NCBI GenBank assembly: GCA_016932895.1
Contig: JAFGCA010000211.1
Coordinates: 1 to 31,881, forward strand
Direction: 5' to 3'
Source: Sedimentisphaerales bacterium
GTDB taxonomy: Bacteria; Planctomycetota; Phycisphaerae; Sedimentisphaerales; SG8-4
DNA: 31,881 bases
The translations under genes were made by a program, and so were the position numbers. Positions 17,089 through 26,300 of the stretch are shown in pieces (position 1 is the stretch's first letter; each line of letters begins with the position of its first letter). Below the pieces are notes generated by a model, which saw only the letters and a program-made list of their open reading frames with translations, did not search any database and had not been told where the DNA came from.

Positions 17089-17440
17089 ATGGACCACTCA
17101 CAAGGATGGACCCGGACGACGCCGGGAAATCCGAAGCACGAAGGTCGAAACCCGAAACGAGCACGAAAACCAGGGGATGTAAACACGCGAGAGATGCAAA
17201 ACAAAGCCAATATGCCCGGCTCCTGGCGGGGCCGGGAAATCCGAAACCCTAAGCTCAAAATCCGAAACAAATTCGAAATGCGAAGGACCGAAACATGGGA
17301 AATGCGAAACGAAGCCAATTTGGGCAAGTGGAGATTGGAGATTCCGGATTGGGGATTCGCGCCAAGGTGGGCGCGGGATGTCAAACGAACCCAATTGGCG
17401 GCCGGGGCGGATTGGCCACGGAGACACAGAGAACGCCAAA
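17089..17440. repeat. block of degenerate phrase repeats
   Basis: The phrases ccgggaaatccgaa (about 17121 and 17233), aaacaaagccaat / aaacgaagccaat and gagattggagattccgg recur in altered form. The block ends in cacggagacacagagaacgcc. Frames on both strands are open by virtue of the repetition but translate into stuttering peptides (EIRNPKLKIRNKFEMR) with no family resemblance. I treat it as non-coding. Confidence 0.55.
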
Positions 17441-17542
17441 GCTGATGTAACTACATTATTGAAAAGGAGTTAGGCTTTATGGCCTGTGTGCCCGCTCGCT
17501 CTGTGGTAGAACGCCGGGCTGGCGTCTCAGAAGCGACGGACT

Positions 17543-18178
17543 CTACCGCATTACCCAGCTCTGGTCTTCGTAAGCTACTTCTACAGAAGACCTTAGCGCC
17601 GAATCGCCGCGGAGCTTGTAATCCACGGCCAGTGTCTTGCGGAGGAACACGAAGACCGGCAGGCCGAGATCGTCGCGGGCGACGGGATGTCTCACGGCGG
17701 CCGTCTCGTTGCTCAGTCCGGTTATAAATACTGTGAAACCAGAGGCTTGCGGATCGAAGTCGCGCCAGATCACGGCGATGTCTTTGGCATTGTCCTCGCC
17801 CTGGAGCAGGCGGTTCTCGACGCCCTCCAGCGGCTCGAGGAAGGGGTAGGCCGCGGCGTGCCTCTGCTTGATCCGGTCGAAAACCATCGGCGGAACGCCC
17901 GTGCCGGCCGGCAGGATCTGGAACGTATCGGTCATCAGCTCGCAACGCGGGTAGAACTCCACATCCTGGCCCGTGCGGTTCGTAAGCGTCAAAATCGTGT
18001 ACCAGAACCGGCTCGGCCCCTTCTCGCCCCAGGGCAGCACAAGCTGCTGCGGGTGCTCGTATCGCACCTGAACCGTCCACTGCCCCGGTTTCTGCACCAC
18101 TGCCGGCTCCGGCGCCGCTACGCACAACCCTGCCAGAATCGCCGCCAGTATTGTCCCATAAAAAAGACGCTTCTTCAT
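17543..18178 (-). CDS. small secreted protein of unknown function
   Basis: 211 residues from ATG 18178, chosen because GAGAGGGG lies a few bases upstream and the product then begins with a good signal peptide (MKKRLFYGTILAAILAGLCVAA). The mature part reads as a compact beta-rich domain: WYTILTLTNRTGQDVEFYPRC, then FTVFITGLSNETAAV and FVFLRKTLAVDYKLRGD near the end. I do not recognise the family. It has no membrane anchor, repeat or catalytic motif that I can point to. It is transcribed away from the Gfo/Idh-M14 pair. An extended frame to 18235 lacks a ribosome binding site at its start. Confidence 0.75.
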   Translation of the reverse strand: MKKRLFYGTILAAILAGLCVAAPEPAVVQKPGQWTVQVRYEHPQQLVLPWGEKGPSRFWYTILTLTNRTGQDVEFYPRCELMTDTFQILPAGTGVPPMVFDRIKQRHAAAYPFLEPLEGVENRLLQGEDNAKDIAVIWRDFDPQASGFTVFITGLSNETAAVRHPVARDDLGLPVFVFLRKTLAVDYKLRGDSALRSSVEVAYEDQSWVMR

Positions 18179-18366
18179 CGAATGTCCCCTCTCCAGAGAA
18201 CACGCTGGACCCTGTGATAGCCTAAATTCCACCATTGCCCTATTTTACAGGAAAAGGTGCGTCAAGCCAAGAAGATTTTGCCCGAAGCGGTCCTTTCGAG
18301 CACAGGAATCGCCATAATTGGCCGGAATGGGTCAACTTGTCGAGTTCGAGCCTCGCTCTATCGGCC

Positions 18367-18513
18367 TCACGGCCGCGGCCCGGCAAGCCGCCTCCGTGTC
18401 TCCATCTTGCTTTCCCAGTGATGACGGTCCTGACACGCATGGTGCTCCCAATCAAGGTTCCAGAGCCGGCACCAGCATCGCCAAACGGATTTTAGGTGTT
18501 CCAGAGCTTTCAT
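18367..18513 (-). CDS. possible 48-residue Trp/Cys/His-rich small protein
   Basis: A short frame starting at ATG 18513 with AAGGGG nine bases upstream and an AT-rich stretch (18539-18570) that could hold a promoter. The product is unusual: VWRCWCRLWNLDWEHHACQD gives four Trp, three Cys and two adjacent His in 20 residues, then a basic tail. After METRRRLAG the alternate frame continues plausibly (GREADRARLELDKLTHSGQLW), so the gene may be longer with a frameshift in the GC-rich run near 18378. No family recognised, and it could be chance. Confidence 0.3.
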   Translation of the reverse strand: MKALEHLKSVWRCWCRLWNLDWEHHACQDRHHWESKMETRRRLAGPRP

Positions 18514-18782
18514 ATCGTTCGACCCCTTGCGGAGTACGTATTCGCGTATATCAATATTATTATCCGTGTTTGAGTACGCCCCGGCGCGCGTGCTGGTTCG
18601 CCGCGCGGGCCCTGACGGCGGGCCCGCGACAGAAGGCTCGACGCGGCCGGCCTGAATCATCCCTCCCATGCCGGGAAAAAAGCTGCACTCTGGATGAAGC
18701 TCGGCTAAGCTATAGGCCCAAACGATTTGCCGCTACGGCCGGCAAACACGGCCACGATCCGGAGTCCAAAGGAGATCACACG

Positions 18783-20009
18783 ATGACGCAGACAAATAGT
18801 CGATCAGCAAACGGCATGACACGTCGGGGTTTTGTGGCGGGCACGGCGGCGACGCTGTCTCTGGCCGTTGTGCGGCCCGGCGCAGTAAGGGGAACACCGG
18901 CGAACGGTCGCATCAAGACGGGCGTCATCGGGCTGGGCGGGCGAGGCCGCATGATCGCCGGAATGGTCCAACAGCACGGCGGCTACGAAATCACCGCCGT
19001 GGCGGACTACTTCCCGCAGGTCGCCGACGCCGCCGGCGAGCAATTCAAGGTCCCGAAGGCCCAGCGTTTCTCCGGCCTGTCGGGATACCGCAAGCTCATC
19101 GGCTCCGACGTCGAAGCGGTCTTCATGGAGACACCGCCCTATTGTTTCCCCGAGCACGTCGAGGCCGCCGTCGCGGCCGGCCGGCACGTCTACATTGCCA
19201 AGCCGCTCGGTTGTGACGTCCCCGGGTGCCTGCGCATCCGCGACGCCGCCCGCCGCGCCAAGGCGAAGAAACGGGTCTTTTTATGCGACTTTCAGACGCG
19301 GACCGATCCGTTCTTCATCGAAGGCGTCAAGCGCGTCCGCGAAGGCGCGATCGGCGAAGTCGGCCTGATCAGCTCCGAATACAACGACGAGAGCTTCGCC
19401 GACCCGCCGCTGACGGCGACCGTCGAGAGCCGCCTGCAACATCTGATCTGGGTCAACGACGAGACCCTGGGCGGCAGCTACCTCGTCAACGCGGGCATTC
19501 ACGCCGTCGACGTCGCGTTGTGGATCGCGGGCGAGATGCCCGTCAGCGCCATGGGCGCCTCGCGCATCGTCCGCGCCGATCCGCACGGCGACTCGCACGA
19601 TGTCTTCTCGATCACCTACGAATTTGCCAACGGGATGATCCTCAATCATCGCGGCGAACATCTCAGGAACCGCTCGGAATTCCGCAGCGACTGCCTCGCA
19701 CAGGGCCGGGACGGCTGCCTCGAATCCGGCTACACCTCCCTCGTTCGCATCCTCGGCAACCGCACCGGCTACCGGGGCGGCGACGTCGTCGAGCTCTACC
19801 CGCGCGGCGCCGAGCGCAACATCGACACGTTCCACAAGTGCGTCACGCAGGGCGACTACACCAACTCCACCGTCGAGCCCAGCATCAACGCCACCTTAGC
19901 CACCATCCTGGGCCGCGAGGCCGGACGCCGCCGAACCAAACTCACGCTCGACGAAGTCATCAAAGAAAACCGCCGCCTCGAACCCAACCTGACCGGCCTG
20001 AAGGCTTGA
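18783..20009 (+). CDS. TAT-exported Gfo/Idh/MocA family oxidoreductase
   Basis: 408 residues from ATG 18783, preceded by AAAGGAGATC. A twin-arginine signal is visible (MTRRGFVAGTAATLSLAVV, residues 12-30), so the folded, cofactor-loaded enzyme is probably sent to the periplasm. The Rossmann dinucleotide motif is GVIGLGGRG (Gly50-Gly55). The usual EKP catalytic lysine motif reads AKP (139-141), with the lysine kept. The C-terminal domain is typical (LGGSYLVNAGIHAVDVALWIAGEMP). Such planctomycete paralogues are thought to oxidise sugars or inositol derivatives with NAD(P), but the substrate cannot be read here. The M14 gene follows after 15 bases, suggesting an operon. The open frame extends upstream to 18318, but without a start that fits. 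Confidence 0.9.
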   Translation: MTQTNSRSANGMTRRGFVAGTAATLSLAVVRPGAVRGTPANGRIKTGVIGLGGRGRMIAGMVQQHGGYEITAVADYFPQVADAAGEQFKVPKAQRFSGLSGYRKLIGSDVEAVFMETPPYCFPEHVEAAVAAGRHVYIAKPLGCDVPGCLRIRDAARRAKAKKRVFLCDFQTRTDPFFIEGVKRVREGAIGEVGLISSEYNDESFADPPLTATVESRLQHLIWVNDETLGGSYLVNAGIHAVDVALWIAGEMPVSAMGASRIVRADPHGDSHDVFSITYEFANGMILNHRGEHLRNRSEFRSDCLAQGRDGCLESGYTSLVRILGNRTGYRGGDVVELYPRGAERNIDTFHKCVTQGDYTNSTVEPSINATLATILGREAGRRRTKLTLDEVIKENRRLEPNLTGLKA

Positions 20010-20024
20010 CGGAGGAATGCCACT

Positions 20025-21674
20025 GTGAATCATGCGCATGCTACAAAACCGTCTCTCCTCATTCTGCTGGCCATACTCGCGCCGCTTGTGCGAGGCCAAC
20101 AGGTTTCGCCTCAGACGCGAGCCGAACGGACCGACTACAAAGAGACGTCACTGTATGAGGATGTGATTGAGTTCGTCGAGACCCTGGAAGCCCGGGGGGC
20201 GCCGCTTTCCATAGAGTACATTGGCACGAGTCCGTCGGGGCGGAAGATCCCGATGGTCATTGCCGCTCGTCCCCTCCCGGCCGATCGTGCGGAGGCTCGC
20301 CGGCTGAATCGGCCCATCGCGTGCATCCAGGCCAACATTCATGCCGGGGAGGTCGAGGGCAAGGAAGCGGTGTTGATGTTGCTTCGGGACCTTTCGGCGG
20401 AGCCGGAAGGCGCCGGCCTGCTCGACCAGCTCATTCTGATCGTCCTGCCGATCTACAATATCGACGGCAATGAGAAGCTTGGGCCGCAGAGCCGGAATCG
20501 CCGGCATCAACTGGGCCCCGAACAGGTGGGCATCCGCTATAACGGCCAGGGGCTGGACCTGAACCGCGACTACGTCAAGCTCGAAGCGCCGGAAACCCGC
20601 GCCGCCGTGCAGCACGTCTTCACCGCCTGGGACCCGGATGTCTTCGTTGATCTACACGCCACCAACGGGACCATCCACGGGTATCAACTGACCTACTCTG
20701 CCCCTCTGCATCCCGATACGGTTGGGTGCATCCAGGCGTATGCGCGGGATGAGCTGCTGATCGAAATACGGCAGGCCATGCACGCGCGCTACGGCCTGCA
20801 CATCTTCGACTACGGAAACACGCCGCGATGGGACTTTGCCGATAAGCCGTTCGGCTGGTACGCCAGCGCCCCCATACCGCGGTATGGCACCAATTACGTA
20901 GGTTTGCGAAACCGGATCAGCATCCTTTCGGAGGCGATGAGCCATCTGCCCTTCGAGGATCGCGTCGGCGCGACGTATCGATTCGTCCGGCTCATTCTGG
21001 AAAAGACCGCCAGGGATTCCGGCCGCGTTATCGAGCTGACCCGCCGGGCCGACCTGCAAGTGACAACCGGGGGGGCGGACCTGCAGAAGGCTCCCGAATT
21101 GGGCGTCCGGTTCGAGTTCGCCTCGCGCGGGCGCGAGATGGTCTTGCTGGATCGGAGTGAGACGCCCGAGATGCGCGATAATCGCCCGAAGAACAGGCCG
21201 CCGGGCCCGCCTGAGGACGTCGTGGAATTCGAGACCGAGATCTTCGACCGCTTCAAGGCGACCCGGACGAGGCGGTTTCCTTCGGCGTATTTGTTCACCG
21301 AGAATATCCCGGCGGTGGCCGAGCTCCTGGCCAGGCACGGCATCGTCGTCGAACGCACACGTTCGCCCCGGCGGGGACCGGCGGAGTCCTTCGAGATCAG
21401 TGCGATCGACAGGGCCGAGCGCGCCTATCAGGGGCACAAACTCCTCCGCCTCGAAGGAACCTTCGTTTCACAGGAAGTCACAATCCCGGCCGGCAGTTGC
21501 ATCGTACGGACGGCACAGCCGCTTGGCATCCTGATCTTCCAACTGCTCGAACCCGAAAGCCTCGACGGCGTAGCCGCCTGGAACCTGCTCGACGCGCACC
21601 TGCAACTCGGCCGTGCCTATCCAATCGTCAAATGCCACCAGAAGATCTCGGTCGCCACCGAGAAGTGGCAATAG
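20025..21674 (+). CDS. secreted M14-family zinc carboxypeptidase-like protein
   Basis: 549 residues from GTG 20025, with GGAGG upstream in the 15-base gap after the oxidoreductase gene. A signal peptide covers about residues 1-25. Zinc ligands of the M14 type are visible: His106 and Glu109 in NIHAGEVEG, and His211 in DLHATNG. The substrate-binding Asn180-Arg181 (LDLNRDYVK) and a probable catalytic Glu303 (SILSEAMSH) are also present. About 200 residues after the peptidase core form a domain I cannot name. The expected activity is removal of C-terminal amino acids or hydrolysis of peptide-like amides outside the cytoplasm. Its 3' end overlaps the read-through tail of the convergent PEP-CTERM gene by 58 bases. 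Confidence 0.9.
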   Translation: MNHAHATKPSLLILLAILAPLVRGQQVSPQTRAERTDYKETSLYEDVIEFVETLEARGAPLSIEYIGTSPSGRKIPMVIAARPLPADRAEARRLNRPIACIQANIHAGEVEGKEAVLMLLRDLSAEPEGAGLLDQLILIVLPIYNIDGNEKLGPQSRNRRHQLGPEQVGIRYNGQGLDLNRDYVKLEAPETRAAVQHVFTAWDPDVFVDLHATNGTIHGYQLTYSAPLHPDTVGCIQAYARDELLIEIRQAMHARYGLHIFDYGNTPRWDFADKPFGWYASAPIPRYGTNYVGLRNRISILSEAMSHLPFEDRVGATYRFVRLILEKTARDSGRVIELTRRADLQVTTGGADLQKAPELGVRFEFASRGREMVLLDRSETPEMRDNRPKNRPPGPPEDVVEFETEIFDRFKATRTRRFPSAYLFTENIPAVAELLARHGIVVERTRSPRRGPAESFEISAIDRAERAYQGHKLLRLEGTFVSQEVTIPAGSCIVRTAQPLGILIFQLLEPESLDGVAAWNLLDAHLQLGRAYPIVKCHQKISVATEKWQ

Positions 21675-22582
21675 AGCACAATCGAGCGTAGCGGCAGACA
21701 ATCACGCGGAAGACATAGGCCGCAGGCTGGAGGCGGGAGGCCGAAGCGATCTGGCCACCTCCAACGCCACCTAAATACTCCGCCGACGACCCAGCCAGCC
21801 AGCCAGCCGACGAGGCCGGTGCCGATGCTGACGAGAACCAGGGCACCGGGGGCGGGGATCACTGTGCCACAAACTTCCGTGCCGCTATCGACTACGAAGT
21901 TGTCAAGGTAAGCGTCGCCGGAATTCAGAGCTACGCCATCGGACCAGCCCCCTATGTATGGGAAGACAACGCTGGCGCCCCACTGATCCTGCACCAAGCC
22001 CGGGGTGGTGATCCAGGCATTAGCGGCCCAGTAGCCGGTATCGCTCAGATATAATTCGTCTTTATTCGCATCGTAGGACATATACAGAGTTCCACAATCC
22101 GTAACCTTATCCTTCTCGCCTTCCTCCGATTCAGCGCCATCTCTTTCTGTAGCGTAGTAAAAGAATGAGTGGGCGCCACTCGGGCTAGCGACTCCATAGC
22201 CGACCTCTAGGAAGACATCGTTATCCCAGTCCTTGGCCAACCCCAGATGAACGGAAAAGTCCCAGTCTTGGTCGCCTGGAATCACGGGAGGAATCGAACG
22301 ATGGTAGAAATCTATCTTGAAAGAAAAGTCGTCTGTCGACGAAAAACCCCAGGCATTGGCGGAATAATCAGCCTCCGCAGAAGTATGTACTCCTGTGGAG
22401 CGCAACTCTAATCTCTGGTTGGTTTCGTCCAGCCACACAATCGTGGGATCAGCCTGGTAGAGATTCCATAAAGACGTATCCATCAGATTGTCGTTGAAGT
22501 TGTCCAATGGCAGCGCATGGCTCACTGACGTTGCGAGAACCATCAAGCCGACTTCGATACAAATTGTCATTGAGTTTCTCAT
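21617..22582 (-). CDS. PEP-CTERM-like secreted protein with frameshifted anchor
   Basis: 321 residues as read, from ATG 22582 (AAGGAGG seven bases upstream). Signal peptide to about residue 24, then a lectin-like beta-sandwich domain (LPLDNFNDNLMDTSLWNLY, DDFSFKIDFYHRS). It is followed by a C-terminal sorting signal of the IPAPGALVLVSIGTGLVGWL type, which should be processed by an archaeosortase/exosortase-like system. Normally a basic cluster and stop follow at once. Here a GGCT tract shifts the frame and about 45 extra, low-quality residues run into the neighbouring M14 gene. In the alternate frame the sequence reads GRRRSI-stop (stop at 21771-21773), exactly the expected end. So this is either a recent frameshift, a switchable gene or an assembly error. 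Confidence 0.8.
   Translation of the reverse strand: MRNSMTICIEVGLMVLATSVSHALPLDNFNDNLMDTSLWNLYQADPTIVWLDETNQRLELRSTGVHTSAEADYSANAWGFSSTDDFSFKIDFYHRSIPPVIPGDQDWDFSVHLGLAKDWDNDVFLEVGYGVASPSGAHSFFYYATERDGAESEEGEKDKVTDCGTLYMSYDANKDELYLSDTGYWAANAWITTPGLVQDQWGASVVFPYIGGWSDGVALNSGDAYLDNFVVDSGTEVCGTVIPAPGALVLVSIGTGLVGWLAGWVVGGVFRWRWRWPDRFGLPPPACGLCLPRDCLPLRSIVLYCHFSVATEIFWWHLTIG
21771..21773 (-). other. stop codon of the expected PEP-CTERM frame
   Basis: With two or five GGCT units instead of four, the anchor gene would read VGWL(AGWL)GRRRSI and stop at this TAG. The basic RRR cluster and the stop lie just after the hydrophobic helix, as in intact PEP-CTERM tails. Confidence 0.65.
21791..21808. repeat. 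tetranucleotide tract (GGCT)4GG inside the PEP-CTERM anchor
   Basis: CCAGCCAGCCAGCCAGCC on the plus strand, 4.5 units of AGCC, read as GGCT repeats in the gene. Each unit gained or lost shifts the frame, as in contingency loci. Four units is short for a fast-switching locus. Confidence 0.85.
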
Positions 22583-22652
22583 ACGAAATCCTCCTTCCGT
22601 GTCCAAAATACAAAGTAAGATCGCCGCCCTTCGCGACCCTTGTTGCCTATCT

Positions 22653-22890
22653 TCAAATGGTTCTACGGCTCCGCAGCCAGCCGACCAAGCCCACGCCGAT
22701 GCTGACGAGGATCAGGGGGCCGGGGCTTGGCGGCTACGTGTCGACGGCGGTCAAGATCACGTCGTTGCCGGTGTGACCGAAATAACTGATCTGGAAATCG
22801 TACGGCTGACCCATGTATGTCTCGATGAACCAAGCCCCTTCGGGCAACCCTGCCGCCTCATTTGTTTCTCTCCCATGACTGCGGACCTCC
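22653..22890 (-). pseudogene. 3' remnant of a PEP-CTERM surface protein, anchor cut off by TAG
   Basis: On the minus strand the peptide GLPEGAWFIETYMGQPYDF continues QISYFGHTGNDVILTAVDT, matching the typical end of autotransporter-like planctomycete surface proteins. A TAG at 22734-22736 interrupts it. The same frame then continues PPSPGPLILVSIGVGLVGWL and RSRRTI-stop (22653-22655), a complete sorting signal. Upstream of about 22890 coding character fades, no start or ribosome binding site is evident, and other frames look no better. I read it as the decayed end of a lost gene. Confidence 0.65.
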
Positions 22891-23304
22891 GTTTGTGGGG
22901 CGGTGTCGGGGCGTACATTGGGCGCCGGGACATCGCGTCCTTTTTCGCGTACGGGTATGATTGCAGAACGGGCCCCCCTCCCATCACTGCAACTCACTAT
23001 GCCCGTGCATCTGTATGGCAACAGGCGGCGGAGGTACGACGTAGGTGTGCAAATCTTGTGGCGGCTGTCCTCCAACACGCCTCCAACTTTTCCAGGTATG
23101 ACGTTAATACCGCTTATCGGGCGTTGTCAAGGAAAAACCCGGCAATTACCCGAAAAAAATATTGGACCGCGGCAGCGGACGACCAGCGGTTCCGAGCGGG
23201 CCGGGCCGGTTGAGCATTTCATTCGCCCGAGGTACAATGGTGGGGCGCCGGAGAGAATCAGGTTCAGGGACGAATCGTGTCGGCATGTGGTCGGTGGTAG
23301 ATTT
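22891..23304. other. intergenic region, no gene seen
   Basis: About 400 bases between the PEP-CTERM remnant and the SBBP-GH30 gene. No conserved protein, terminator or operator is apparent. An AT-rich patch at about 23140-23165 (acccgaaaaaaatattgg) could hold a promoter, but I cannot place boxes with confidence. Confidence 0.4.
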
Positions 23305-23318
23305 GGAGGTGCGTTTCG

Positions 23319-26300
23319 ATGGGACGATCATGTGGGCATGAAACGTCGTTCGGGAAGTGTGAAGCGAGGGATGTTGTGAGATATGCTGCACGTCTCACGC
23401 TTCGCACGAGCGCGGCACAGCGATTCGGCCGCGGCGATCCGGTTATTGGTGTGCCTGGCACATGCTACGGGATTCTCCTTGTCCTGCTTTTGGCGGCGGT
23501 GGCGGCGGGTTCCTATGAACTGGCGTTCTCGACGTATCTGGGGGGCAGTGACTGGGAGCATGCGCGCGACGTGTTCGCCGACACTGAGGGCAACGTGTAC
23601 GTGGTGGGCGGGACGGCCTCGCGGGACTTTCCGACTACGCCCGGTGCGTTTTCCGAGACGCTCAGTACGGGCGGGGGCCAGGACTTCGGGCCCTGTGACG
23701 TGTTCGTGACGAAGCTGGGGCCCGACGGCACGCTGCTCTGGTCCACGTTGATCGGCGGGCCGAATTACGACCGGGCCTACGGGGTGGAGGTGGACGCAGA
23801 AGGGTACGTTTACGTGGCCGGCCGGGCCGGACCCGGCTTTCCCATGAAAAACGCCTTCCAGGGCGAATTCGACGGCGTGGACAACGGCTCCTACGGCATG
23901 CAGAACGCCTTCGTTCTGAAGCTGGCCCCGGATGGGTCCGACCTGGTGTGGTCGAGCTACGTCGGCGTCGCGACGCTGTGCCGTGACATTGCCATCGATG
24001 CCGGCGGCGACGTCTACGTCCCCGGCGGGCGCTGGAACACGACGAAGACCCCGCCGGCCGAATGGTTCGCCAACGCCTATCAGAAAAACCCGGGCGGCGG
24101 CGTCTCCGACTGCGGCGCGATCAAGATCAAGGGCGACGGCTCGGGCGTTCTGTGGGCCACCTGGCTGGGCGGCTCGGCCGAGGACGGCAGCGCCGCCTCG
24201 ATTCGCGTGGGACGGGACGGGAGAGTGTACGTCCGCTGCTCCACGTTCTCCGAGGACTTCCCCACAACCGAAGGCGCGTTCGACCGGACGTACAACGGCG
24301 AGGCCGATTTCTCCGTCGCGTGCCTGACGCCGGACGGCTCGCACCTGGTCTACGGCACCTACCTCGGTGGCTCGGCCCACGAGTGGCTCAGCACGCACAA
24401 CCTCGCCGTTGATGACGCCGGCAACGCCTACGTCGCGGTGCCCACCGGCTCATCGAACTATCCCGTCACGCGAACCGCGTTTCAGAAACGACCGGCCGGC
24501 GCTACGGATTGGGCCGTCACGAAGCTCTCGCCGACCGGCGGTATGCTCGCCAGCACGCTGCTCGGCGGCAGCGGCAGGGAGAACCCCGACGGCATCTATG
24601 CCGATGCCGAGGGCAACGTCTTCGTCACGGGCGAGACCAGCTCACCCGACTTCCCTGTGACCGCCGACGCGCACCAGGGGCAGCACCACGGGGGCACCGA
24701 CGCGGTGCTGGTCAAGCTTTCGTCCGACCTGAACCAGGTGCTTTATGCAACGTACTTAGGCGGCGGCGCCAACGACAACGGCCGGTCCGGCTTCCTCGGG
24801 GCCGACGGCAGCCTTTATGTCACCGGCGCCAGCGACGGACCCGGCTGGCCCGCGCGCAACGCAACCCAGAGCAAGTTTGCCGGCGGCGGAGGCAGTTGGG
24901 GCAACGGGGACTGTATCCTCGCCAAACTCGCGCCGGCCGCGACGATCACGATCGATCCCGGGACAAGCTATCAAACGATCAACGGCTGGGAGGCGACCGC
25001 CTGGGTGGCGCCACCCGGCGATGCCGCCTTGCCCTATTATAAGGATACGTTGTACGACATGGCGGTGAACGACGTCGGCATCAACCGGGTCCGCCTGGAG
25101 ATTCGCAGCGGCGTCGAGAACACCAGCGACAACTGGTCGGACTACCAGGCGGGCCGGATCGAGTACCAGACGTGGCGCAGCCGGCGCTATGCGACGGTCA
25201 ACGATAACGCCGACCCGTACACCATCGACTGGTCCGGCTTCCACTTCTCGGAAATGGACGGGGCCATCGATCTCGTCGTCAATCCTCTCCGCGATCTGCT
25301 GGAGGCCAGGGGCGAGAGACTGTACGTCAACGTCAACTACGTCGCCTTCACCAACCAGATCACCGACGGCGCGTATCTGCACGACGATCCGGCCGAGTAC
25401 GCCGAGTTCGTACTGGCCGCGTATTTGCACATTCGGGACAAGTACGGATGGGTCCCCGATTCCTGGGAGGTCCTGCTGGAGCCCGACAACGTATCGCAGT
25501 GGGACGGCCGACTGCTGGGCCAAGCCATCGTCGCGGCCGCGGCGCGCCTGGAGGACAACGGATTCAAGCCCGTGTTCGTCGCGCCCTCCAACACCAACAT
25601 GGGCAACGCCGTGACGTACTTCGACCGGATGATGGAGATCTCGGGCGTGCTGCCCTACCTGCGCGAGTTCTGCTACCATCGCTACGGCGGCGTGTCCCTG
25701 CAAAACCTGCGCGCCATCGCCGCCCGCGCCCAACAATACGGTCTGACCACCTCGATGCTCGAGTGGTGGACCGACAGCAACACCTACCGCACGCTGCACG
25801 AGGATTTGAAGATCGGTAACAATTCGGCGTGGCAGCAGCAGACCGTGGGGGGCTTCTTCGACGTTGACGTCTCGGACCCGAGCCGGCCGGTGGTTTCCGT
25901 CAACAACAAGACAAAGTTCACCCGGCAGTACTTCAAGTTCGTCCGCCCCGGCGCGGTTCGCATCGAGGCGCTCTCGCAGGCCAAGCACCTCGACCCGCTG
26001 GCCTTCATCAACGAGGACGGCAGTTTCGTCGTCGTGGTCAAGTGCGACGCCGGTGGGGACTTTTCCATCGGGGGCCTGGCGGCCGGGACGTATGGCATCA
26101 AGTACACCACGGCAGCCGCCTACGACGTGGACCTGCCCGACCAGCCGATCGCATTCGGCCAGCCCGTCGTCGCCGGCATCCCCGACGCGGGCGTTCTGAC
26201 GGTGTATGCCAGACCCACGGTCCTCGACGACCAGCGGCCTTCGGCACCGACCGGCCTAGCGGCGAAGACCACCCTGCCCACGCAAGTCGTGCTGACGTGG

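Larger units (their letters stand above)
16264..17542. other. 1.3-kb gene-free region of repeat remnants
   Basis: I find no supported gene between the metallopeptidase and the small secreted protein. The region holds a 21-bp direct repeat pair (16419/16551), a second copy of the 141-bp dispersed repeat (16859-16999), and a block of degenerate phrase repeats at about 17089-17440. Base composition changes abruptly: 16640-16710 is T-rich. Short open frames here have repetitive, family-less translations. Confidence 0.6.

Noticed and set aside
17098..17439. Overlapping frames on both strands of about 115 residues
   Set aside because: Open only because of the phrase repeats; translations are low-complexity and match no family.
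18318..18782. N-terminal extension of the Gfo/Idh/MocA gene
   Set aside because: The strong ribosome binding site and the TAT signal place the start at 18783; the upstream in-frame sequence is not protein-like.
22734..23078. 114-residue minus-strand frame as an intact gene
   Set aside because: Only the last 40 or so residues look protein-like, no start site fits, and the anchor continues past the TAG; called a remnant instead.
23328..24398. Long antisense frames over the SBBP-GH30 gene (also 24756-25988)
   Set aside because: GC-driven shadows; the plus-strand SBBP repeats and GH30 motifs explain the sequence.
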